Part shown: positions 8,485 through 16,372 of the stretch, piece after piece
Layout: the number at the start of each line of letters is the position of its first letter
Numbering within the stretch: the first letter of the stretch is position 1
DNA from: an uncultured Porphyromonadaceae bacterium
GTDB lineage: Bacteria > Bacteroidota > Bacteroidia > Bacteroidales > Muribaculaceae
DNA length: 37,606 nt
Assembly: GCA_947176605.1 (NCBI GenBank)
Contig: CAMWRH010000025.1
Span: forward strand, 1-37,606
Direction of reading: 5' to 3'
The notes under the pieces: model-generated
Database searches by the model: none
Seen by the model: the letters and a program-made list of their open reading frames with translations, nothing else
Told to the model about the DNA's origin: nothing
Made by a program: the position numbers and the translations under genes

Positions 8485-9858
8485 ATGTCAAATTCCGACA
8501 ATATCCTCATACGCGAGACCGTGGACGGAATCCCCGTCGACCCGGCACCTGCCACCGCACGCCGACGACGTGCCGCAAAGGCCGACTCCGCCAAAGATGA
8601 ACCCCGCGAACGCCCTAAGGCCGACCGTTTCATCTGGGGTATATACGTGGCCCTGCTTTTCATCTCGATCATCGAGCTTTTCAGCGCCTCTTCGGCCGAA
8701 GTGCGCGGAAGCAATGTCTATGAGCCTCTGATTCGCCATTGCATTTTCCTCGGCATCGGGCTGGCTCTTGTCATCTGGATCCAGAACATTCACTTCGGAT
8801 ATTTCTCACGCTTCGCCTCCACCCTGGCCATTCTATCGCTCGGGCTGCTCGTATTCTCCACCATGTTCGGTGCGGAAATCAACGGAGCACAGCGTGCCAT
8901 CAAGATTGCGGGATTCACTATCCAGCCTCCGGAAATCGTGAAGCTCACGATCGTGATATGGCTTGCCACGATTCTCGGCAAAAACCAGCGCCCGGGCGGG
9001 GTGTCGACCCTGGCCGTGGTGAAGGTGGCTGTAATCGTGGTGGTATTTGCCGGAATCCTGTGGATCAACGGTCTGACCAATACGATCCTGATGATGGGTG
9101 TGAGCATCTGTATGTTCCTGATCGGCGGTATCCAGTGGAAAAAGCTCCTCGCCGTAGGGGCCGTGTATGCCGCGGCGGCTTTGCTGCTGGGTGTAGTGAA
9201 GTATGCCGGAGGCTCTTCAACTGAATTCGACAGTGCCGCTGGCAACGGAGGCATACCCACCGAACAGAGCTCCGGTATCGGACGCCAGGAAACCCAGATA
9301 GGACGCATCAAGCGACACTTCGCCGGAGTCAATCCCTCCGACCCGATCGACGACTTCAACCGTCAGGTGGTATTCGCAAAGATGGCCCAGGCCAATGGCG
9401 GAGTTTTTGGACAGGGACCCGGCAACTCGCGCGAGAACGCACGCCTGCCGCTGGCTTTCTCCGACTATATCTATTCCATCGTCGTGGAGGATACCGGATT
9501 CTTCGGAGGAGTGCTGCTAATCATGTTCTACCTGCTGCTGCTGGCCCGGGCCGGATCGCTGGCCTACAAATGCAACCGGGCTTTCCCGGCTTTCCTGATC
9601 ATGGGGTGCGCGGTGCTGATCGTGTTCCAGGCTCTGGTGCATATGGCCATTGTCACGGGAGTGTTCCCCGTCAGCGGACAGCCGTTGCCCTTCATCTCAA
9701 AGGGCGGAACGTCGATAGTGGTGATGTCGATGGCTATCGGGATAATGCTCTCCGTAAGCCGGTTTGCCGTCACAGGCTCCGACAAGAAAGCCAATCAGGA
9801 TGAACTCGACGCCCTGCCCGAAGACATGCAGGCCGCCAATTACGCAAATCAGGAATAA
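8485..9858 (+). CDS. ftsW: Septal peptidoglycan polymerase FtsW (SEDS family)
   Basis: SEDS glycosyltransferase that polymerises lipid II at the septum together with FtsI. It has 457 residues. The first 45 or so are polar and Arg/Ala/Asp rich, an N-terminal cytoplasmic extension. About ten membrane segments follow, starting near FIWGIYVALLFISIIELFSA. Family motifs seen are NGAQRAIKIAGFTIQPPEIVK, the extracytoplasmic block GGVFGQGPGNSRENARLPLA followed by SDYIYSIVVEDTGFFGG, and PVSGQPLPFISKGGTS at 395-410. The loop with GNGGIPTEQSSGIGRQE (about 252-268) is an exposed insertion. The gene lies between murD and murG, the usual place of FtsW rather than RodA. Confidence 0.95.
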   Translation: MSNSDNILIRETVDGIPVDPAPATARRRRAAKADSAKDEPRERPKADRFIWGIYVALLFISIIELFSASSAEVRGSNVYEPLIRHCIFLGIGLALVIWIQNIHFGYFSRFASTLAILSLGLLVFSTMFGAEINGAQRAIKIAGFTIQPPEIVKLTIVIWLATILGKNQRPGGVSTLAVVKVAVIVVVFAGILWINGLTNTILMMGVSICMFLIGGIQWKKLLAVGAVYAAAALLLGVVKYAGGSSTEFDSAAGNGGIPTEQSSGIGRQETQIGRIKRHFAGVNPSDPIDDFNRQVVFAKMAQANGGVFGQGPGNSRENARLPLAFSDYIYSIVVEDTGFFGGVLLIMFYLLLLARAGSLAYKCNRAFPAFLIMGCAVLIVFQALVHMAIVTGVFPVSGQPLPFISKGGTSIVVMSMAIGIMLSVSRFAVTGSDKKANQDELDALPEDMQAANYANQE

Positions 9859-9870
9859 GACCGATCGCCC

Positions 9871-9915
9871 GGGGAGCCCGACAGGATCTCCGTTCTACTC
9901 CTGCCGAGCCTCCCC
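9871..9915 (+). repeat. Imperfect hairpin between ftsW and murG
   Basis: The 9871-9885 stretch (GGGGAG...CAGG) can pair with 9900-9915 (CCTG...CTCCCC) with a few mismatches around a 14-base loop. It lies 12 bases after the ftsW stop and ends 22 bases before the murG start. No T run follows. It is the second of three hairpins in or just after the cluster. Confidence 0.5.
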
Positions 9916-9937
9916 GCCACGTAAAATCTGACCCAAG

Positions 9938-11038
9938 ATGAAAAAGAAATACAGAATCCTCATATCCGGAGGTGGCACCGGCGGCCACATCTTCCCGGCT
10001 CTCTCCATCGCCAACGCCCTGCGCCGCCGCCTTGACACGGAGATACTCTTCGTGGGTGCCGACGACCGTATGGAAATGGAACGTGTCCCCGCTGCCGGAT
10101 ACCCCATCAAGGGGCTCCCGGTGGCCGGATTCGACCGCCGGAATCCGCTGAAGAACTTCGGCGTGCTCCTGCGCCTGCGCAAAAGCCTTGGCATGGCCCG
10201 CGACATAGTCGATGAGTTCCGCCCCGACATCGCCATCGGCGTCGGAGGCTACTGCTCCGGCCCCACGCTCAAGGCAGCCCAGCGGCGCGGTGTGCCCACA
10301 CTGATACAGGAACAGAACTCCTATGCCGGAGTCACCAACAAGCTCCTGGCCCGCAAGGCCCGCCGCATATGTGTGGCCTACGAAGGGATGGAGCGATTCT
10401 TCCCGGCCGATAAAATCGTGCTCACCGGCAACCCGATACGCAAGGATCTGCTCGACAACTCGTTTGACCGCGCGGAAGCCCGCGCACGGTTCGGGCTGGC
10501 ACCCGAACCGCGCACGATCCTCGTGGTCGGCGGAAGCCTCGGAGCCCTGACCATCAACCTCAGCATGGCGGAAGGGATCCGGCGCCTTACCGACGCCGGA
10601 TGCCAGGTGATATGGCAGACCGGAAAGGCATTCCATCCCAGGGCGCTTGAAGCTGCCAAAGGACTCAAAGGGGTGGTAGTGGCCCCGTTCATCTCCGATA
10701 TGGCCGCCGCTTATGCCGCAGCCGACCTCGTGGTGTCGCGTGCAGGCGCAGGATCCATTTCAGAGCTGGAAGCCCTGGCCAAACCCGTAATACTCGTCCC
10801 CTCTCCCAATGTGGCCGAGGATCATCAGACCAAGAACGCCCGAGCCCTTGAATCACGTGGAGCCGCAATCCTGATACCCGATGCCGAGGCTTCGGCCCGG
10901 CTGGTATCAGAAATGCTCAGCCTCTGCTCCGACTGCGGGCGGCTCGCCGAAATGAGCCGCAACATATCGGCACTCGCCCTTACGGAAAGCGATGAGAAAA
11001 TTGTCGATGAAATTGTTAAAATATTAAATGCCCAATGA
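9938..11038 (+). CDS. murG: UDP-GlcNAc:lipid I N-acetylglucosaminyltransferase MurG
   Basis: Peripheral membrane GT28 glycosyltransferase on the cytoplasmic face that converts lipid I to lipid II. The protein is 366 residues, normal length. The N-terminal lipid-acceptor glycine loop GGGTGGHIFPAL is at residues 11-22. IGVGGYCSGPTL, LIQEQNSYAGVTNKLLA and VLTGNPIRKDL are conserved blocks. The donor-site region reads VVVGGSLGALTIN and VSRAGAGSISELEALAKPVI, with the usual PSPNVAEDHQTKNA. The gene ends 18 bases before murC. Confidence 0.97.
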   Translation: MKKKYRILISGGGTGGHIFPALSIANALRRRLDTEILFVGADDRMEMERVPAAGYPIKGLPVAGFDRRNPLKNFGVLLRLRKSLGMARDIVDEFRPDIAIGVGGYCSGPTLKAAQRRGVPTLIQEQNSYAGVTNKLLARKARRICVAYEGMERFFPADKIVLTGNPIRKDLLDNSFDRAEARARFGLAPEPRTILVVGGSLGALTINLSMAEGIRRLTDAGCQVIWQTGKAFHPRALEAAKGLKGVVVAPFISDMAAAYAAADLVVSRAGAGSISELEALAKPVILVPSPNVAEDHQTKNARALESRGAAILIPDAEASARLVSEMLSLCSDCGRLAEMSRNISALALTESDEKIVDEIVKILNAQ

Positions 11039-11056
11039 TAACGTGGCTAACTGACA

Positions 11057-12469
11057 ATGATGACTGAACTTGACCACAAACTGCTCCGGGGTGAAATCCC
11101 GGGCAAAATATACTTCATAGGAGCCGGTGGAATCGGCATGGCAAATCTGGTGAGGTATTTCCTCAGCAAAGGCGCACGCATCGCAGGCTACGACCGCACC
11201 TCCACCCCCCTCACTTCGGCACTCGCCGATGAAGGAGCCCACATCATATTCGACGATGATGAAGCCCTCATACCTCAGGACTTCCGCAATCCGGCCGACA
11301 CTCTGGTAGTGTATACCCCTGCCGTAGCCGACGACAACCGCATACTCTCCTACTTCCGCAACAACGGGTTTGAGGTAATCAAGCGAGCCCGCCTGCTGGG
11401 CATCATCACCCTGCACTCAAGGGGGATCTGCATCGCCGGATCGCATGGCAAGACCACTACCTGCTCCATGACAGCCAACATACTGCGCCACACCCCCGAG
11501 GGATGCAACGCCTTCCTTGGAGGAATACTGCGCAACACAGGCTCCAACCTCGTGCTCTCCGATGCCTCGGATCTGGCCGTAATCGAAGCCGATGAGTACG
11601 ACCGCTCCTTCCATCAGCTTTCTCCCTGGATCGGCGTAATCACCTCCTGCGACCCCGACCACCTTGACATCTACGGCGACGAGGCCTCATATCTCCAGGC
11701 CTTCACCAAATTCACATCCCTAATCCGCTCCGGGGGATACCTGCTCATGCACACCGGCCTTAAGATGCGCCCCGACGTGCGCCCGGGAGTGAGGATATTC
11801 ACCTACTCCGGCGAATCGGAGGGCGACTGGCATGCCGACGACATAACCTACGGCGAGGGGACCCTGACGTTTACCCTCGTCGGGCCGGAAGGGCTCCGCA
11901 TCCCCGGCATATCGCTCGGGGTGCCGGTGGAAATCAACATCTCCAACGCCGTGGCCGCAGCCGCAGCCGCAATCCTGGCCGGAGCATCCCACAAGGCGGT
12001 CAAAGAGGGGCTGGCCGACTTCAAGGGAGCCCGACGCAGATTCGAAATCCATATGGACGGATCCGACGGACATCCGATCCTTATCGACGATTATGCCCAC
12101 TCCCCCAACGAAGTGCGCGCCTCAATCCGCTCGGTAAGGAAGCTGTATCCGGGCCGGAAGATAGCCGTCATCTTCCAGCCGCATCTCTACACACGCACCC
12201 GCGACTTTGCCCCCGATTTCGCCAGCGCCCTATCCGAGGCCGACCGGGTGATAATGCCTGAAATATACCCCGCACGCGAGCTCCCCATACCCGGTATAGA
12301 TTCAAATCTTATACTCAATGATGTAAAGTGTGCCGATAAAACGTATTGTGAGCGAAAAGATTTGCTGAATCTCATAAAAATTAGTAATTTTGAAATATTG
12401 ATGACGCTGGGCGCCGCCGATATCGACCGGATGCTCCCCGACATCAAGGAAATCCTGCTGCAAAAGTAG
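11057..12469 (+). CDS. murC: UDP-N-acetylmuramate:L-alanine ligase MurC
   Basis: Cytoplasmic Mur ligase that adds the first residue (L-alanine) to UDP-MurNAc. It has 470 residues. The N-terminal domain starts IYFIGAGGIGMANLVRYFLS. The ATP loop GSHGKTTTCSM begins at residue 128, followed by EADEYDRSFHQLSP and SCDPDHLDIYGD. The C-terminal domain carries ILIDDYAHSPNEVRASI and FQPHLYTRTRDF. Two adjacent ATGs (11057 and 11060) are possible starts. The last 50 codons are locally A/T richer than the rest of the gene. No ddl gene follows; ftsQ comes next. Confidence 0.96.
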   Translation: MMTELDHKLLRGEIPGKIYFIGAGGIGMANLVRYFLSKGARIAGYDRTSTPLTSALADEGAHIIFDDDEALIPQDFRNPADTLVVYTPAVADDNRILSYFRNNGFEVIKRARLLGIITLHSRGICIAGSHGKTTTCSMTANILRHTPEGCNAFLGGILRNTGSNLVLSDASDLAVIEADEYDRSFHQLSPWIGVITSCDPDHLDIYGDEASYLQAFTKFTSLIRSGGYLLMHTGLKMRPDVRPGVRIFTYSGESEGDWHADDITYGEGTLTFTLVGPEGLRIPGISLGVPVEINISNAVAAAAAAILAGASHKAVKEGLADFKGARRRFEIHMDGSDGHPILIDDYAHSPNEVRASIRSVRKLYPGRKIAVIFQPHLYTRTRDFAPDFASALSEADRVIMPEIYPARELPIPGIDSNLILNDVKCADKTYCERKDLLNLIKISNFEILMTLGAADIDRMLPDIKEILLQK

Positions 12470-12496
12470 TATGCGGCTTTCCTCTTTTTTTGACTG

Positions 12497-13390
12497 ATGA
12501 GTCCTACGCTTAAGAACATATTGAGATGGGTCATCCTCGTAATCCTCCTCGGATACGTGGGATGCATATGGGTGTGGGCGCGCGCCGAGGCCGAACGCAA
12601 CTCCTGCAAGGGTGTCATTGTGGCTATGGGCGACAAAGGGCTGTCGGATACCATTACCGTAAAAGGGGTAAAGAACGAGCTGATGAAGTATCCGCGTAAA
12701 ATCGTGGGGGCTCGCCTCTCCTCAATCAATACGCTGGATATCGAAAACTATCTGATGCGTCTGAACAATTTCGAGAACGTAAGTTGTTTCCTTTCTACGG
12801 CAGGTGTGCTCAATGTCAGAATCACTCCGATGATTCCGGAGATTCGGGTATTCGACGGCAACAGCTCATACTACGTCAACAAGGATGGCAAGCGCATCAA
12901 CTCCAACGCCGAATTCTATGCCGATGTGCCGATCGTAAGCGGACACTTCTCTGCCGAAATGCCCCCGCAGTCGGTGCTCCCGGTGGTGAGGTTCGTGCAG
13001 CATGACCCGGTGCTGAGCCGACTGGTGGCAATGTACGAGGTGCCCGATGCCAACAACATAATGCTCATCCCCCGCGTGGCCGGCCACGTCATCAATCTCG
13101 GCGACACCACGCGCCTCGATGAGAAACGCCGCATGATCCTCACGGCCTACCACAACATAATCCCCTACAAGGGATGGAACGAATATGACACAATCTCGGT
13201 CAAATTCAAGGGCCAGATTGTGGCTACACGACGCAATAAGACTCCTCTCTACCCCATCGAGACCTTCTTCGAGGAAGAAGACCCCGAGGAGGCCACATTG
13301 CCCACCGAGGGTATGGCTCCAGAGCAGACACGACAGGCCCGGAGGGGCAATTCTGTCGCCGACTCGGCCTCTGTCAGCGCCCCGGGATAA
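12497..13390 (+). CDS. ftsQ: Cell division protein FtsQ
   Basis: Bitopic divisome protein of 297 residues between murC and ftsA, the standard FtsQ position. A short basic N-terminus precedes one membrane segment (about 10-28, WVILVILLGYVGCIWVWA). A POTRA-like domain follows (about 38-112), with the typical LSSINTLDIENYLMRLNNFE and LNVRITPMIPEIRVF, then a beta-rich domain that ends near residue 258. The last 40 residues are acidic and Ala/Ser rich, probably disordered. In the family FtsQ scaffolds the FtsL/FtsB pair. Sequence is weakly conserved; position and domain pattern support the call. Confidence 0.9.
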   Translation: MSPTLKNILRWVILVILLGYVGCIWVWARAEAERNSCKGVIVAMGDKGLSDTITVKGVKNELMKYPRKIVGARLSSINTLDIENYLMRLNNFENVSCFLSTAGVLNVRITPMIPEIRVFDGNSSYYVNKDGKRINSNAEFYADVPIVSGHFSAEMPPQSVLPVVRFVQHDPVLSRLVAMYEVPDANNIMLIPRVAGHVINLGDTTRLDEKRRMILTAYHNIIPYKGWNEYDTISVKFKGQIVATRRNKTPLYPIETFFEEEDPEEATLPTEGMAPEQTRQARRGNSVADSASVSAPG

Positions 13391-13437
13391 GACCCGACCT
13401 CTCCTCTGAATTATCATCAACCTCTCAACTCCCCTAC

Positions 13438-14775
13438 ATGACAATGAGTGAAGAAAGATACATAGCTGCAATCGAGATCAGCAGTTCGAAAATTATTGGC
13501 GCTGTGGGCCGCGTCCATTCCAACGGACAGGTCGACATTATCGCCGTGGAGCAGGAAAAAAGCTCCGACAGCGTGCGCTACGGCATTATCCAGAATCTGG
13601 AGGAGACTTCCACCAGGCTCGCCCGCGTGCTCGAACGCCTCGAACGTAAGCCGGCAGTAAGTCCGCGTAAGATCCGCAGCGTGTTCGTAGGCCTTTCCGG
13701 CCGCTCGCTCCGAAGCATACCCACAGCCGTAAGGCTCAATCTCCCCGATGAATCTGAAATCACCGATGAGATCCTCTCCCGGCTGCGATCGGAAGCTCTG
13801 GCTTCGGCTATCGACAATACGCTTGAGGTAGTGGATGCCGTGCCGAGAAAATACCGCGTAGGGAAAATCGAGACCACAACCCCCAAAGGCACCACCGGCA
13901 ATGAAATCACGGCCGAATACGACATCATCGTATGCCGCCCCGAACTAAAACGCAACATAACCCGCGTCATAAAGGATAAACTCGGCATCGATGCCCTCGG
14001 ATTCGTCGTGACTTCCCTGGCCACAGGCCATCTGATACTCACCGATCAGGAAAAGGCCCTCGGATGCATGATGGTGGATATGGGAGCCGAGACCACAACG
14101 GTGTCCATCTACCGGCACAAGGCTCTCTGCTATCTGGCCACCCTCCCATTCGGAGGCCGACACATCACACGCGACCTGCAGTCGCTATCGCTGCTCGAAG
14201 AGCGGGCCGAGGAGATTAAAATCACCTCCGGGAGCGCCATCGCCCCCGACAACCCCTCTACCCTCAATCTCAACGGAATAAAGGTGGCCGATGTGATCAA
14301 CCTCACCGTGGCCCGTTCGGAGGAAATCGTGGCCAACATCACCGAGCAGATCGCCTACGCCCAGATGAAGGAAAAAGACCTCCCCGGAGGTGTGATCTGC
14401 ATCGGCGGAGCAACTCACCTCAACGGCATGACCGACCTCATCTCACGGCAGCTCGGAATGCCCGTAAAGACCGGGCGACTCCCCTCTTATGTGGTAATCG
14501 ACGACATGAAGGGGCAAAGCATCGAAATCGCGCAGGTCGGCAGCATACTCTACGTCGGGGCGACTCTCACCAACGAGCAATGCCTCGAAATGCCGCGACA
14601 GCAGGAGATGCCCGCCACCGGCACCGCCAACGAGCCCGAAGCCGAACCCCGGATACAGGAGCATCAGCGCAAGCGCAGATCCAATCCCAACTCCCTCGGC
14701 TCGCGACTCAGATCATTCACTGCCAAATTATTCTCCGATCCGGACAACGACGATGACCAGTCGCTGTTTGAATAA
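13438..14775 (+). CDS. ftsA: Cell division protein FtsA (actin-like membrane tether)
   Basis: Actin-like ATPase that anchors FtsZ to the membrane. It has 445 residues. The N-terminal strand is YIAAIEISSSKIIGAVG. The SHS2 (1C) domain spans roughly 85-170, with VFVGLSGRSLRSI at its entry. The second nucleotide-binding block is CMMVDMGAETTTVSIY, and GGVICIGGATHLNGM is the adenosine motif. The C-terminus has a Pro/Glu-rich linker and then LGSRLRSFTAKLF, an amphipathic helix expected to bind the membrane, ending in an unusually acidic tail (DPDNDDDQSLFE). A second ATG at 13444 is a possible start. ftsZ starts 34 bases downstream. Confidence 0.96.
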   Translation: MTMSEERYIAAIEISSSKIIGAVGRVHSNGQVDIIAVEQEKSSDSVRYGIIQNLEETSTRLARVLERLERKPAVSPRKIRSVFVGLSGRSLRSIPTAVRLNLPDESEITDEILSRLRSEALASAIDNTLEVVDAVPRKYRVGKIETTTPKGTTGNEITAEYDIIVCRPELKRNITRVIKDKLGIDALGFVVTSLATGHLILTDQEKALGCMMVDMGAETTTVSIYRHKALCYLATLPFGGRHITRDLQSLSLLEERAEEIKITSGSAIAPDNPSTLNLNGIKVADVINLTVARSEEIVANITEQIAYAQMKEKDLPGGVICIGGATHLNGMTDLISRQLGMPVKTGRLPSYVVIDDMKGQSIEIAQVGSILYVGATLTNEQCLEMPRQQEMPATGTANEPEAEPRIQEHQRKRRSNPNSLGSRLRSFTAKLFSDPDNDDDQSLFE

Positions 14776-14809
14776 TTCCTCACCTACACACACATACCAC
14801 TGAACCATT

Positions 14810-16195
14810 ATGGACGACAATTTCAATATCAACGACACCTCAATGTATGTCGAGGAGTCCAACCAGGACATCATCAAGGTCATCGGTGTAGGCGGCGGGG
14901 GCGGCAACGCCGTTAACTACATGTTCCGTCAGGATATACCGAATGTCAATTTCGTGGTCTGTAATACCGACATCCAGGCCCTGCGCAAGTCGCCGGTGCC
15001 CGTGAAGCTCATCCTCGGCCCGGAAATCACCAAGGGGCGTGGAGCCGGCAACAAGCCTGAAATCGGCGCCCAATGCGCCGAGGCAAGCGCCGATGAAATC
15101 CGGAAGCTATTCGACGACCATACGGAGATGGTATTCGTAACCGCAGGTATGGGAGGCGGCACCGGCACCGGCGCCGGACCCGTCGTGGCCCGACTCGCCA
15201 AAGAGGCCGGTATGCTCACCATCGGCATCGTCACAGTGCCGTTCCTGTTCGAAGGGGAAAAGAAAATCCTGAAGGCGCTCGACGGTGCGGATGAAATGAA
15301 AAAGCATGTCGACGCGCTGCTCGTAATCAACAACGAGAACCTTATCGACCTCTATAAGGACCTCAACTTCTTCAATGCATTCGAACGCGCCGACGATACC
15401 CTGGCCAATGCCGCCCGATCAATCTCGGAAATCATTTCGCAGGAATGCTATATCAATGTCGATTTCCAGGACGTGAAGACTATCCTCAAGGATTCCGGCA
15501 CCGCCATCATATCCACCGCCGTCGGCACCGGTGAGCACCGCATCTCTGACGCAATACACAACGCCCTGCACTCCCCGCTGCTGAAGACCCATGATATCAA
15601 CACCTCGAAGCGACTGCTCTTCAAGTTCGTCTGCTCGCGTGAGGCCGAAAAGCCGCTTACGGCCAACGAAATTCATGAAATCCGCCAGTTTACGGCCAAC
15701 CTCCCCTCAAGCATCGATGTGAAATGGGGTATCGCCGACGACCCGGAGATGGGCAACGACGTGAAGGTGACGATCCTCGCTTCCGGATTCGACGTGACGC
15801 TGCGTGAGGCCAACCAGGCCGGCGTCAACGATGAGAAGGGCACCATCACGTTCGGTGGCAGCGCCGCTCAGCACGATCCGAAATCCAACACCGGCACCGA
15901 GGAGTCGAAAAACCGGCTCAAGGAAATCTACGGCGAGGAGAAACTCACCAAGCAGAGCCGCGATGCCGCAAAAATCAAATATGCAGTGCTGCTCCCATCA
16001 CAGTTTGACGATCATGAAATCATCACTCTGCTCGAGCGCACTCCCACCTACAACCGCGATCCGAAGTTTAACGAGGAAATCGCCAAGATGGGAAAACCCG
16101 ACCGCAACCGGAATCAAGGATCCTACGGTGGCAGCTCTCCCCAGACTCCACAGAATCCCGACTCCTCCGACGGCTCCATGAAAATCTCCTTCTGA
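14810..16195 (+). CDS. ftsZ: Cell division GTPase FtsZ
   Basis: Tubulin-like GTPase that forms the Z ring. It has 461 residues. The GTP-binding signature GGGTGTG is at residues 115-121, and the synergy (T7) loop NVDFQD at 216-221 provides the catalytic aspartates. IKVIGVGGGGGNAVNYM opens the GTPase domain. After the C-terminal domain (ending near residue 320) there is a long variable linker, then a Gly/Ser/Pro/Gln-rich tail that ends DGSMKISF. The tail lacks an obvious E. coli-type DIPxFLRxQA peptide, so the FtsA-binding end looks lineage-specific. Last gene of the cluster; a perfect 10-base-arm hairpin follows. Confidence 0.98.
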   Translation: MDDNFNINDTSMYVEESNQDIIKVIGVGGGGGNAVNYMFRQDIPNVNFVVCNTDIQALRKSPVPVKLILGPEITKGRGAGNKPEIGAQCAEASADEIRKLFDDHTEMVFVTAGMGGGTGTGAGPVVARLAKEAGMLTIGIVTVPFLFEGEKKILKALDGADEMKKHVDALLVINNENLIDLYKDLNFFNAFERADDTLANAARSISEIISQECYINVDFQDVKTILKDSGTAIISTAVGTGEHRISDAIHNALHSPLLKTHDINTSKRLLFKFVCSREAEKPLTANEIHEIRQFTANLPSSIDVKWGIADDPEMGNDVKVTILASGFDVTLREANQAGVNDEKGTITFGGSAAQHDPKSNTGTEESKNRLKEIYGEEKLTKQSRDAAKIKYAVLLPSQFDDHEIITLLERTPTYNRDPKFNEEIAKMGKPDRNRNQGSYGGSSPQTPQNPDSSDGSMKISF

Positions 16196-16233
16196 GCCCG
16201 CTCTGAGAATCCGGAATCCCGGCCGCGCCCACA

Positions 16234-16262
16234 CCTTGAGCGCACACATCCGGCGCTCAAGG
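16234..16262 (+). terminator. Hairpin after ftsZ, likely end of the dcw transcript
   Basis: Perfect arms CCTTGAGCGC (16234-16243) and GCGCTCAAGG (16253-16262) enclose a 9-base loop, 38 bases after the ftsZ stop. No run of T follows directly, so termination efficiency is uncertain. Arm and loop lengths (10-9-10) are the same as in the hairpin between murE and mraY, although the sequences differ. Confidence 0.55.
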
Positions 16263-16372
16263 CCTTAAGCGACCCCTCTCCTATCGACAACACGCTTAAA
16301 ATCAACCCTTAAGAATAATTTTCTAATAAGTCCCGACTTCGGGCAGATATTTCTTTTACAACCCTATACGAG

